In this document: one piece after another, positions 8,506 through 17,081 of the stretch
Position numbering within the stretch: the stretch's first letter is position 1
Layout of the letters: every line of letters starts with the position of its first letter
Origin: CAYFXE01 sp964347035
GTDB lineage: Bacteria > Acidobacteriota > Aminicenantia > Aminicenantales > Aminicenantaceae
Assembly (NCBI GenBank): GCA_964347035.1
Contig: CAYFXE010000002.1
Span: forward strand, 1 to 64,000
DNA length: 64,000 nt
Direction of reading: 5' to 3'
Made by a program: the position numbers and the translations under genes
Notes under the pieces: model-generated
What the model was told of the DNA's origin: nothing
The model's database searches: none
The model's input: only the letters and a program-made list of their open reading frames with translations

Positions 8506-8566
8506 AAAATTTTCCTGGTATAAAAAGTAGCTTATAGTATTTATTTATGATAATATCTTCGCGAAA

Positions 8567-10528
8567 ATGGGTTTTCCCTCTAGACTTTTCCAACTCCGAA
8601 TCAAGAAGTCCGTATTTCCTCAGATCATAACCGGCGTCTTTTTTCTGATTTTCGGCTTCGGTCGCTTCCTGCCTCAGACTCTACAGCAGACAATCCACAT
8701 CAAAGCGGCCTGCGATGAAGAATTCCAATTTCGCCCAGGCTGGAATGTCACTTTTAAACGCGTCCTGGCCACGTCTTTCAAAAAATTCGAGGAACATTTT
8801 GGCATTCGGTTCAAGATCACAAGTATCGAGACATGGAAATCGGATGATTCCCTCACGAGTGTGTATGACCTGATCAACGATCTGCGCAAAAAAGTTTTAT
8901 TGACAGGGAATGACATCCTCGTCGGATTCACAGGACAGTGGACACGAAAGGATGATGTGTCCGGGGCAGCCATCTACATGCACAACCATGTCATCGTAAA
9001 AGGGATGAATTCCGAGGAGAAGATGAGTCTGGCTTTAGTCCACGAGCTCTGTCATCTTTTCGGAGCTATCGATCTTCATCAGAGCGGTTCGATCATGGAC
9101 CTGGATAATCCTGGCCAGAGCTTTGATGACTTCACAAAGCGCCTTGTTTTGATAAACAAGGACCGGAATTTTACCCCCCATGTGTTCCCTCTGAATCCAG
9201 ATAGAAGGGATGATGCTATAAACCAGTATAAAGAGAGAAAGCGTTTAGGACTTAAAGAGGTTGACCTGAATGTTATGCTGGCTATTTTTTATATCGAGCA
9301 AGGAGAATATGATCTGGCCATTGCTGAGTGCCTCGAGTTTTCCGAGATCTATCCCGATTCAGCAGAAATCCATAACCTGTTGGGTGTGATCTACCGTCGG
9401 AAAGGAGAGCTCAAAAAGGCTCTCGAGGAATACGAGAAAGTTATCAGATTGCAACCGAATATTCCTGAGCTGCATTTCAACATGGGGATTGCTCTGACCA
9501 AATTGAGAAGACTGGAGGAGGCAGTTGGGGCCTTCGAGAGGGCGATCGATCTTAATCCTGAATACGCCAAGTCATTCTCCAACCTCGCTTATGTATACCT
9601 CGACCTGGATAAACTTGACCTGGCCATCCAATCTGCCCAGAGAGCCCTCGAGATATACCCTGGAATGCCCAAAGCCCTGTCCACGATGGGAAGCGCTCTC
9701 CTTCTCAAGGGTGATCTGGGAAGGGCAGAGTCTGTTTCTCTCAAGGCGCTTCAAATCGACCCTTCGCTTTCCGTCCCGCATAACAACCTGGGTATCATTT
9801 ATCTGGGCAGGGATGAGGTTGATCGAGCCATCGCTGAGTTTAAAACCGCCCTGGTCCAAAATCCACAGTTTCCCAAGGCCTACTACAATTTGGGAAGGGC
9901 CTATTTTATCAAAGGAGAATTCAAGGCGGCGATCAAAGCCTTTCTCAGGTCGATTGAATTGAAACCGGATTATGCCATGGCCTATTCTAATCTTGGGTCG
10001 GCCTATCTCGAAAAGGGAAAAGTTGGCAAAGCTATTGAGGCCTGTCAGACAGCAGTCAAGCTAAAACCAGACTATGCTCTTGCCCATTCCAATCTCGGCT
10101 ATGCATACCTGGCCAAAGAAAGACTGGATCTTGCCAGAAACTCAGCTTCTAAGGCAATAGAACTCAATCCTGACCTTCCCGAGGCCTTCAACCTGTTGGG
10201 GCTGTTATACGAGAGGGAAGAAAGATTCAGCAAGGCGTTCAGGGAGTATACGAAGGCATTAAACCTCGAACAAGAAAACTTCCGGACGCATCTCAACCTA
10301 GCCAATCTATTTTTCAAGAAAACTCTTTTCGAAAAATCAGCGTACCACTACAGGAAAGTCCTCGAACTGAACCCGAATGTTTCCTCTGCCTACAATAACC
10401 TAGCCCTGATTTGCTTTTACAATGGCGATTTTCCTTCTGCCTGGGCCAATCTCGAAAGAGCAGAGGAATTAGGCGCTCCCGTTCATCCCGATTTTAAAGC
10501 AGAGCTCAAAAAGAGGCTGGAATATTAG
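8567..10528 (+). CDS. Zincin (metzincin-like) protease fused to TPR array
   Basis: 653 aa. An N-terminal hydrophobic segment (about 19-35) gives a signal or anchor. The motif HELCHLFGAID (H159, E160, H163, third ligand D169) is the extended zinc site HExxHxxGxxD used by snapalysin-like metzincins, and GSIMD (about 174-178) just after it fits the Met-turn. From about residue 215 to the end come roughly a dozen TPR units (repeated AxxxxNLGxxYxxxGxxxxA patterns). So a peptidase head is tethered to a protein-binding solenoid outside the membrane. No strong ribosome site; ATG 8567 is the first Met. It precedes korA by 30 bases but is probably unrelated. Protease activity is inferred from the motif. 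Confidence 0.85.
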   Translation: MGFPSRLFQLRIKKSVFPQIITGVFFLIFGFGRFLPQTLQQTIHIKAACDEEFQFRPGWNVTFKRVLATSFKKFEEHFGIRFKITSIETWKSDDSLTSVYDLINDLRKKVLLTGNDILVGFTGQWTRKDDVSGAAIYMHNHVIVKGMNSEEKMSLALVHELCHLFGAIDLHQSGSIMDLDNPGQSFDDFTKRLVLINKDRNFTPHVFPLNPDRRDDAINQYKERKRLGLKEVDLNVMLAIFYIEQGEYDLAIAECLEFSEIYPDSAEIHNLLGVIYRRKGELKKALEEYEKVIRLQPNIPELHFNMGIALTKLRRLEEAVGAFERAIDLNPEYAKSFSNLAYVYLDLDKLDLAIQSAQRALEIYPGMPKALSTMGSALLLKGDLGRAESVSLKALQIDPSLSVPHNNLGIIYLGRDEVDRAIAEFKTALVQNPQFPKAYYNLGRAYFIKGEFKAAIKAFLRSIELKPDYAMAYSNLGSAYLEKGKVGKAIEACQTAVKLKPDYALAHSNLGYAYLAKERLDLARNSASKAIELNPDLPEAFNLLGLLYEREERFSKAFREYTKALNLEQENFRTHLNLANLFFKKTLFEKSAYHYRKVLELNPNVSSAYNNLALICFYNGDFPSAWANLERAEELGAPVHPDFKAELKKRLEY

Positions 10529-10557
10529 TATTAGGGAACGTCCCCTTTTTGAGACTA

Positions 10558-12285
10558 ATGGCGCATGAGGGTGCTTCAAGAAATAAGGATTTTTCTATCG
10601 TTCTGTGTGGGCAGGCCGGTCAAGGCGTTCAGACAGTGGAACAGATTCTCGTTCATGTCTTGAAGCTTTGCGGGTTTCATGTCTATGCCACAAAGGAATA
10701 CATGTCCCGTGTCCGAGGCGGGATGAACTCCACCGAAATTCGGGTCTCGTCGAATAATGTTGGCGCCCATGTTGACCGTATAGATATCCTGATCCCATTC
10801 CATCCAGAAGCTTTTGCCCATTTGGAAAAACACATCACACCGGAGACGATCGTGATCGGTGATAAAAAAAACATCTGCTGGGATTGTCCTTCTTATATCA
10901 GACATTTCATCGATGTGCCGTTTGAAGATATTGCCAGAGACATCGGCGGAAGAATCTACATCAACACTATTTCGGCTGCTGTGGTCTTGGGTTTATTCCG
11001 GGCTCCGAGGGATGTGGTGGGTGGTTTTATTAAAAAGGTTTTTTCGCGGAAGGGAAAGGAGATTGTCAAGAACAATCTCCAAGCCATCGAAAGAGGCTGT
11101 GATATCGGGGAGAAGCTCCTGGATTCGGAGAACCTTGATATCGCATTATCCACGCATCCTGAAGTGGAAAAGGATGTCCTACTCAACGGAGCCGAAGCTG
11201 TGGGCCTTGGAGCCTTAGCCGGCGGCTGTAATTTCCTTTCGTCCTACCCGATGTCCCCCTCGACAGGAGTGATGGTCTTCCTTTCCCAGCACATGAAGGA
11301 CTTTGACCTCGCTGTCGAGCAGGCCGAGGATGAGATAAGCGCCATCAACATGGCCCTGGGTGCATCCTATGCGGGAGCCAGAGCGATGGTGACCACCTCT
11401 GGCGGAGGATTTGCTTTGATGACAGAAGGAGTCAGCCTAGCGGGCATGATCGAAACTCCAGTGGTTGTTCATATTGCCCAGAGACCTGGTCCGGCCACAG
11501 GGTTACCGACGCGGACAGAGCAGGCAGATCTGGAGCATGTCCTGTATGCCGGGCACGGTGAATTCCCGAGGGTTCTTTTTGCCCCAGGTAAATTAGAAGA
11601 TGCCGTTTATCTCACCCAGAAGGCGTTTAATATTGCCGACAAATACCAGATTCCTGTCTTCATCCTGACCGATCAGAACTTAATGGACTCCTACTATAAT
11701 ATTTCCTTACCCGACCTGTTTGAATCAAAGATCGAGAAATACATCGTCGAGACCACCCCTGACTACAAAAGATTTGACTTGACCGAAGACGGTATCTCCC
11801 CTCGGGGGATTCCGGGTTTTGGCAGCGGACTTGTGGGAGTGGACAGCGACGAGCACGATGAAGAAGCCCATATCACCGAAGACCTCGACCTGCGGACAAG
11901 GATGGTGGATAAAAGGCTGGCCAAGATGAAGTCGGTCGAGGAGGATGTCGTACCGCCGGAGCTTGTCGGTGATGAAGAATATAAGATTCTTTTGATCGGG
12001 TGGGGTTCGACCTATAAACCGGTTGTTGAAGCGCTCGGACAGATGGAGAAAAAAGACCTCTCTTTCCTCCATTTCAAGCAGATATATCCCCTGCCCAAGG
12101 ACACTCTGGATTATCTTCGAAAAGCCGATAACTTGATTATCATCGAGAATAATGCCACCTCCCAATTCGGCAAACTGATCAAGCTCAACACGGGAGTAGA
12201 TATAAAAGAGAAGATCCTTAAATACAGCGGGCTTCCCTTCTCCGTCGAGGAGATCGTCGACCATCTTCAGAGAATACTGGAATAG
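10558..12285 (+). CDS. korA: 2-oxoacid:ferredoxin oxidoreductase, fused gamma-alpha subunit
   Basis: KorA-type subunit of 2-oxoglutarate (or related 2-oxoacid) ferredoxin oxidoreductase, which with KorB oxidatively decarboxylates a 2-oxo acid to acyl-CoA and reduces ferredoxin. The gamma domain is N-terminal (GQAGQGVQT, then SRVRGGMNS). The alpha domain follows (YPMSPSTG, EQAEDEISAINMALGASYAG, RPGPATGLPT), ending in a C-terminal transketolase-like domain. I chose ATG 10558; TTG 10549 would lie inside a small GGGAACGTCCCC hairpin. No ferredoxin domain or CXXC cluster is present, so electrons leave through a separate ferredoxin. Directly followed by korB (11 bases). Confidence 0.93.
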   Translation: MAHEGASRNKDFSIVLCGQAGQGVQTVEQILVHVLKLCGFHVYATKEYMSRVRGGMNSTEIRVSSNNVGAHVDRIDILIPFHPEAFAHLEKHITPETIVIGDKKNICWDCPSYIRHFIDVPFEDIARDIGGRIYINTISAAVVLGLFRAPRDVVGGFIKKVFSRKGKEIVKNNLQAIERGCDIGEKLLDSENLDIALSTHPEVEKDVLLNGAEAVGLGALAGGCNFLSSYPMSPSTGVMVFLSQHMKDFDLAVEQAEDEISAINMALGASYAGARAMVTTSGGGFALMTEGVSLAGMIETPVVVHIAQRPGPATGLPTRTEQADLEHVLYAGHGEFPRVLFAPGKLEDAVYLTQKAFNIADKYQIPVFILTDQNLMDSYYNISLPDLFESKIEKYIVETTPDYKRFDLTEDGISPRGIPGFGSGLVGVDSDEHDEEAHITEDLDLRTRMVDKRLAKMKSVEEDVVPPELVGDEEYKILLIGWGSTYKPVVEALGQMEKKDLSFLHFKQIYPLPKDTLDYLRKADNLIIIENNATSQFGKLIKLNTGVDIKEKILKYSGLPFSVEEIVDHLQRILE

Positions 12286-12295
12286 GAGAGTAACG

Positions 12296-13159
12296 ATGGA
12301 TCAAGCCGTATATGATATGGGAAATATTGATATAGCCTGGTGTCCCGGGTGCGGGAATTTCAGTATTAAAAATATTCTCACCCAGGCCTTGGCCGAGCTC
12401 GAGATTCCTCCCGAGAAACTGGTGGTTGTTTCCGGAATCGGCCAGGCTGCCAAGATTCCTCACTATATCAAAACCCATTTTTTTAACGGACTCCATGGGC
12501 GGGCCTTACCGCCGGCGACAGCCATAAAAATGGTTAACCCAGAGCTGACGGTCATCGCCGAGAGCGGCGATGGCGATATGTACGGGGAAGGCGGCAACCA
12601 CCTCATCCACGCTATGCGAAGAAACCCGGACATCACCAACATCGTCCACAACAACATGGTTTACGGTCTGACCAAAGGACAGGCATCACCGACAAGCCAG
12701 TGTGGATTCAAAACCCCGGTGCAGGTCAAGGGAGTTATTCTGGCTCCGTTCAACCCCATAGCTTTGGCCATTGCTCTGGATGCCTCGTTTGTAGCCCGGG
12801 TTTTTTCGGGGGATACCGAACAAGCGAAGGAAATATTGATGAAAGCCATCGCACACAAAGGTTATGCCTTGGTGGACATCTTCCAACCCTGTGTCTCGTT
12901 TAACAAAGTCAACACCTATGCTTGGTTCAAGAAGCATACGTATTATCTGGACGATTCGCATGATGTTCGAGATCGAAAATTGGCCTTTGAACGAGCCACA
13001 GAGAGCGAAAAATTTCCACTCGGGATTTTTTACATCAACCCGGAGAAGAACACCTTCGAAGATAATGTGGGTTTGTATCAGGCGGACAAAACACCTCTTC
13101 CCTTCAGAGATGCCCCCATTCACGAGAAACTGAAGAAGATCATCGAATCAAAGATGTGA
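12296..13159 (+). CDS. korB: 2-oxoacid:ferredoxin oxidoreductase, beta subunit
   Basis: The thiamine-diphosphate-binding subunit of the KorAB complex. CPGCGNFSI near residue 19 is the conserved N-terminal signature, GIGQAAKIPHY contacts the cofactor, and GDGDMYGEGGNH plus NNMVYGLTKGQ form the ThDP/Mg motif. About 287 aa is the normal length. GGAGAG precedes the ATG by 6 bases. Forms a two-gene operon with korA and would link amino-acid-derived 2-oxo acids to reduced ferredoxin, matching the peptidase-rich neighbourhood. Substrate (2-oxoglutarate or branched or aryl 2-oxo acid) cannot be fixed from sequence alone. Confidence 0.93.
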   Translation: MDQAVYDMGNIDIAWCPGCGNFSIKNILTQALAELEIPPEKLVVVSGIGQAAKIPHYIKTHFFNGLHGRALPPATAIKMVNPELTVIAESGDGDMYGEGGNHLIHAMRRNPDITNIVHNNMVYGLTKGQASPTSQCGFKTPVQVKGVILAPFNPIALAIALDASFVARVFSGDTEQAKEILMKAIAHKGYALVDIFQPCVSFNKVNTYAWFKKHTYYLDDSHDVRDRKLAFERATESEKFPLGIFYINPEKNTFEDNVGLYQADKTPLPFRDAPIHEKLKKIIESKM

Positions 13160-13167
13160 ATCAGACT

Positions 13168-13260
13168 TTAGTTGTCAGTCATCAGTTACTAGTGTAAGAA
13201 CAGAATTCTTTCTTGACTGAAGTCTGACAACTGGTAACTGACAACTGACAACTGGAAAAA
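13168..13260. repeat. CAGTTGTCAG-type inverted repeat upstream of prolyl oligopeptidase
   Basis: Contains GTTGTCAGTCATCAGTTACTAGT and, about 45 bases on, ACTGGTAACTGACAACTGACAAC, which fold back on one another. Related sequences flank the downstream side (15549-15620) and recur at 55738-55826. Confidence 0.65.
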
Positions 13261-13303
13261 AATCATTGCATCCCGAACAAAAAATTTTTATTCTTATAAA
13301 TCC

Positions 13304-13410
13304 AGTGCCTCAGTAACTCAGTGACATAGTGACTCAGCAAGAGAGAAAAAAATATTCTTATCTTGCAGAGTGACGGAGTTACAGAGTCGCTGACGACTGA
13401 GTCACTGACA
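13304..13410. repeat. CTCAGTGAC-type degenerate repeat
   Basis: Two clusters of CTCAGTAACTCAGTGACATAG-like and GAGTGACGGAGTTACAGAGT-like units in opposite orientation, abutting the ribosome site of the prolyl oligopeptidase gene. Pattern seen directly; origin unknown. Confidence 0.55.
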
Positions 13411-13425
13411 AGAAAGGAGGACATG

Positions 13426-15549
13426 ATGGGCAAGAGAATTTTAATCCTGATCACCTTGATCAGCCTTGTTTTTATCCCGGTCTGCAAGAAGGGTGAAGAA
13501 GCTGAACTGGTATACCCAGAAACGCAGAAGGTCGATCAGATCGATGATTATTTCGGGACTCAAGTGGAAGATTCTTACCGCTGGCTAGAGGATGACCAAG
13601 CTGAGGAGGTCAAGCAATGGGTTCAGGAACAGAATGCGGTGACCTTCGCCTTCTTGGAGAAAATTCCCATCCGGGAAAAGATCCGGCAGCGCCTGACAGA
13701 AATCTATAACTACCCCCGGTATTCATCTCCCTTCAGGGCAGGTGAATATTACTTCTTCTACAAGAACGATGGGCTGCAGAACCAGTCTGTGATCTATGTC
13801 CAGAAGGGTTTGGATGGCGAGCCAGAGGTGTTTATCGATCCTAATGAGCTCTCCCCAGACGGGACGATCAGGATAGGATTGGTCGGGTTCTCCAAGGACA
13901 ACCGCTATGTGACCTATTCCCAGTCCGAATCCGGCTCGGATTGGCGAGAGCTCCGGGTTGTGGAGATCGAGACAAAGAAGGAATTGTCCGACCGCATCCG
14001 CTGGGTGAAGTTCACTGGTGCTGCCTGGCACGGCGATGGTTTCTATTACAGCGGTTTTGACAAGCCTGAGGAAGGTCAAGAGCTCACGGCCCGGAACAAG
14101 TTTCAGAAGATTTTTTACCACAAATTAGGCTCTCCTCAGGATAACGACAAACTCATCTATGAGGACCTGGAACATCCCTACCGTTACAAAGGTGTGGGTA
14201 TCACCGAAGACAAGAAATACTTGTTTTTAGAGATATCCGAGGGAACCCACGGCAACGAACTCTACTACAAAGACATCTCCGTAGAAGGGATGGATTTTCA
14301 ACCGCTGATTCAAGGGTTTGAATTCGACACCTATGTCATCGATAACGTCGGTGATAAATTCCTTGCTTACACGAATACCGATGCGCCCAATTACAAGGTT
14401 GTTCTGATGGATCCGAAAAACCCGGCCAGAGAAAACTGGGAGATAGTCATTCCTGAAAAGCCGGAAGTCCTCAGTAGCGCCAACACAGCAGGCGGCCAGT
14501 TGTTCTGCCGCTATCTCAAGGATGTGACAACTCGAGTTTACCAGCATGACCTCGAAGGGAATCTGAAGAGAGAAGTTGAGTTTCCAACCCTGGGAACAGC
14601 CCGCGGTTTTTCAGGGAAAAAGGAGGATACATTCTTGTTTTACACATTTACCTCTTTTACTTTTCCACCCACGATTTACAAGTTTGATATCGCCAGCGGG
14701 AAGTCCGGGGTTTTCCGTGAAGCGGAGGTCAAATTCAATCCTGAGGATTACGTGGCCAAGCAGGTCTTTTACACCAGCAAAGATGGAACACAGGTTCCGA
14801 TGTTCATCGTCCACAAGAAAGGATTGGAATTGGACGGCAACAATCCCACTTATCTATACGCCTACGGAGGATTTAACTCAAGCCGGGTTCCTTCTTTCAG
14901 TACCACCAATATTTTTCTTCTGGAAAACGACTGTATCTATGCTTCAGCTTGCATCCGCGGAGGTGGGGAGTACGGCGAAAAATGGCACCGAGCCGGGATG
15001 CTGTTGAACAAGCAGAATGTGTTCGATGATTTTATCGCGGCGGCCGAGTACCTGATCGAGGAGAAATACACATCCACGGAAAAACTGGCAATCGCGGGAG
15101 CATCCAACGGCGGTCTCCTGGTCGGGGCCTGCATGACCCAGCGGCCGGATCTGTACAGGGTGGCCTTCCCCGCAGTCGGGGTGCTGGACATGCTCCGTTA
15201 TCATAAGTTCACCGTCGGCTGGGGCTGGGTGGTGGAGTACGGTTCGAGCGATGAGGAGGAGCACTTCAAGAATCTCTACTCCTATTCTCCACTTCACAAC
15301 TTAAAAGATGGCGTCTCCTACCCGGCCACCCTCGTCACCACAGCCGACCACGACGACCGGGTAATCCCGGCCCATTCTTTTAAGTTTATCGCTGCGTTAC
15401 AGGAAAAACATCAAGGTAAGAATCCTGTGCTGATCAGGATTGAGACGAGATCTGGTCACGGAGCCAGCAGCATGACCAAACGAATCGATGAAACAGCCGA
15501 CAAATTCGCTTTCATGTTCCACATCATGGGAGTTGATCTGGAGAAATAG
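13426..15549 (+). CDS. Prolyl oligopeptidase (S9A), exported
   Basis: Cleaves short peptides after proline. ATG 13426 sits 5 bases after AAAGGAGG. The N-terminus is a signal peptide ending near VCKK, possibly a weak lipobox. The seven-bladed propeller domain occupies roughly residues 70-420 and the alpha/beta-hydrolase domain the flanks. Counting from ATG 13423, the nucleophile is S561 in GASNGG, the Asp lies in DHDDRV (about 644-645) and the His is H679 in SGHGA. About 707 aa is the usual length. CAGTTGTCAG-type repeats stand on both sides of the gene. It fits a periplasmic peptide-degradation role along with TldD/E, tricorn and the M20 and S33 enzymes. Confidence 0.94.
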   Translation: MGKRILILITLISLVFIPVCKKGEEAELVYPETQKVDQIDDYFGTQVEDSYRWLEDDQAEEVKQWVQEQNAVTFAFLEKIPIREKIRQRLTEIYNYPRYSSPFRAGEYYFFYKNDGLQNQSVIYVQKGLDGEPEVFIDPNELSPDGTIRIGLVGFSKDNRYVTYSQSESGSDWRELRVVEIETKKELSDRIRWVKFTGAAWHGDGFYYSGFDKPEEGQELTARNKFQKIFYHKLGSPQDNDKLIYEDLEHPYRYKGVGITEDKKYLFLEISEGTHGNELYYKDISVEGMDFQPLIQGFEFDTYVIDNVGDKFLAYTNTDAPNYKVVLMDPKNPARENWEIVIPEKPEVLSSANTAGGQLFCRYLKDVTTRVYQHDLEGNLKREVEFPTLGTARGFSGKKEDTFLFYTFTSFTFPPTIYKFDIASGKSGVFREAEVKFNPEDYVAKQVFYTSKDGTQVPMFIVHKKGLELDGNNPTYLYAYGGFNSSRVPSFSTTNIFLLENDCIYASACIRGGGEYGEKWHRAGMLLNKQNVFDDFIAAAEYLIEEKYTSTEKLAIAGASNGGLLVGACMTQRPDLYRVAFPAVGVLDMLRYHKFTVGWGWVVEYGSSDEEEHFKNLYSYSPLHNLKDGVSYPATLVTTADHDDRVIPAHSFKFIAALQEKHQGKNPVLIRIETRSGHGASSMTKRIDETADKFAFMFHIMGVDLEK

Positions 15550-15620
15550 TTATCAGTTGTCAGTTATTGATGTAGAAGAGAATCTGATCTTAAACTGGGA
15601 ACTGAAAACTGTGAACTGAG
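15549..15620. repeat. CAGTTGTCAG-type repeat downstream of prolyl oligopeptidase
   Basis: AGTTATCAGTTGTCAGTTAT and, in opposite sense, AACTGGGAACTGAAAACTG, the same repeat type as at 13168 and 55738. Confidence 0.55.
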
Positions 15621-15658
15621 TGACTTAAAAGGACGGTTCATTTTTTTCCCTTCCCGTC

Positions 15659-15678
15659 ATTCCCGCGGAAGCGGGAAT
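15659..15678. repeat. GGAATCC-type palindrome
   Basis: ATTCCCGCGGAAGCGGGAAT, a perfect short hairpin in the space between two convergent genes; may also act as a bidirectional transcription brake. Confidence 0.75.
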
Positions 15679-15713
15679 CCAGAGAAAAAATAGAACCATC
15701 CCCTATATCGACC

Positions 15714-16136
15714 TTACTTATTTTTTTTCTTATGAATTTTGACTAAGTCCTCAAGAGTCGTTTTCTCTAAAATGCCTGTCAGGCTTTCGGTCAGGTTCTT
15801 CCAGAGCTCATATGCGGCACATTCTTTTATTTTTGGACAGTAATCGTCATCTCCGACGCACTCAACCAGATCCCAGGATCCTTCAAGGACATTGATGATC
15901 TCGCTCATTTTTATGTTGCTGGGAGGTCGCGTAAGGACAAATCCTCCTCCAACGCCTCGAATACTTCTGACTAATCCGTGGTTCTTGAGGGGGATGATGA
16001 TCTGTTCAAGATACCCGGTGGAGACATCTTCCTCTTTGGCAATATTTTTAAGGATGGTGGGTTTATTCTGATGATTTAACGCCAAATTTATCATCAGGCG
16101 TGTTCCGTATCTCGATTTCGTAGAAAGTTTAATCAT
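15714..16136 (-). CDS. Rrf2-family transcriptional regulator with Cys cluster site
   Basis: 140 aa, normal for the IscR/NsrR/RsrR type. The winged helix begins STKSRYGTRLMINLA and has the recognition region EEDVSTGYLEQII and wing RGVGGGFVLTR. Three cysteines, C93, C100 and C106 (CX6CX5C), are at the positions that hold an Fe-S cluster in IscR and NsrR, so it probably senses iron-sulfur, redox or NO status. It lies downstream of a DsrE-like gene on the same strand with a 180-base gap that can hold its own promoter. No isc or suf genes are nearby, so the target is open. Confidence 0.9.
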   Translation of the reverse strand: MIKLSTKSRYGTRLMINLALNHQNKPTILKNIAKEEDVSTGYLEQIIIPLKNHGLVRSIRGVGGGFVLTRPPSNIKMSEIINVLEGSWDLVECVGDDDYCPKIKECAAYELWKNLTESLTGILEKTTLEDLVKIHKKKNK

Positions 16137-16315
16137 AGATTTTCCTCAATCCTTGAGATTATTCTCGGCTTGGCCATGATCACTCTTTATCATGAGAGAT
16201 ATGAATGCAGTGATCTGCTTTTCATTCCACATATATCAAAGGAGAGATGCTATGTCAAAATAAAGGATGGGCTGAAAAAGGAAACACAATTATTGATGTT
16301 CATTATTTAATTTCC

Positions 16316-16798
16316 TTAGATGAAAAGAGTAGCATCTGCCTTTTGAGCCTGTTCGATGAAGAAAGCCACTCCCACACACTCGGCCACGTCATCGATCATT
16401 TTTTCTCTGGGAATTTCCATGACTTCCATGCTCATCTGGCATCCATAAAGTTTTACACCAAGGTCGATGGCGGTTTGCCTGAGTTCGGGCAGAGAAGGGA
16501 CATTCTTGGCCTTCATCATTTTTTTAAACATCCAGCGTCCGATGCCTCCAAAGCTCATCTTACTCGGGTTAGCCCGGTTAATGTCTCCTCCGTACATGAC
16601 ACCGAGCATGCGTCCGAATAGGCTTTTACCTGTTTTGACATTAGCCTTAATACCGCGTAAACCCCAGAAAGTGAAAAACATGGTCACATCCATATTCGAG
16701 GCTGCTGCACCTGCAGCTATCGAAAAGGCGGCGAATAGTTTATCCATGTCACCGCTGAATATGACCATGGCCAGCTTTTTCTTTTTTTCTTCTTGCAT
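16316..16798 (-). CDS. DsrE/F-like family protein (peroxiredoxin-like)
   Basis: 160 aa with the layout of the DsrE/DrsH-like family (PF13686 type): a beta-alpha start KLAMVIFSGDMDKLFAAFSI, a second strand MDVTMFFTFWGLRG, and the cysteine in LGVKLYGCQMSMEVM, where DsrE proteins keep their reactive Cys. Such proteins carry sulfur or act in redox control in the cytoplasm. It sits upstream of the Rrf2 regulator, a pairing common in anaerobes. The start Met is followed by a basic EEKKKK run. No transmembrane segment beyond a hydrophobic helix is evident. Confidence 0.85.
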   Translation of the reverse strand: MQEEKKKKLAMVIFSGDMDKLFAAFSIAAGAAASNMDVTMFFTFWGLRGIKANVKTGKSLFGRMLGVMYGGDINRANPSKMSFGGIGRWMFKKMMKAKNVPSLPELRQTAIDLGVKLYGCQMSMEVMEIPREKMIDDVAECVGVAFFIEQAQKADATLFI

Positions 16799-17081
16799 TC
16801 GTAAAGATTCCTTTTTGAGTATAAATCGTAAAAATCTTTTTTTTCTCAGGTATTAGTAAATGATAATATATTAATATCCTAAAAGATATATTATTTATAA
16901 TAAACATAATTAGCCGCGTCAAGAAATAAACATTCATATATGATATTGGCGGCGAATCTCCTTTTCGTATATTTTCCGTTATTTTAATGTGTCGTAGTAC
17001 ATTGGTGGTATATAATAGGTTCAGAGTGGAGTTAAAATTTGACAAGGTGAGCTAAAAGATCAAACTCATGAGGCCATTGGG

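Larger units (their letters stand above)
8247..8566. other. AT-rich divergent intergenic region with repeats
   Basis: About 320 bp between the minus-strand DUF2089 operon and the plus-strand zincin-TPR gene. It holds a very AT-rich stretch (8255-8350, likely the DUF2089 promoter region), a GGGTCAGACC long inverted repeat and a short GGAATCC palindrome. No gene seen. Confidence 0.8.

Noticed and set aside
10531..10548. Terminator between the zincin-TPR gene and korA
   Set aside because: GGGAACGTCCCC plus T run has only about four stem pairs; too weak to call.
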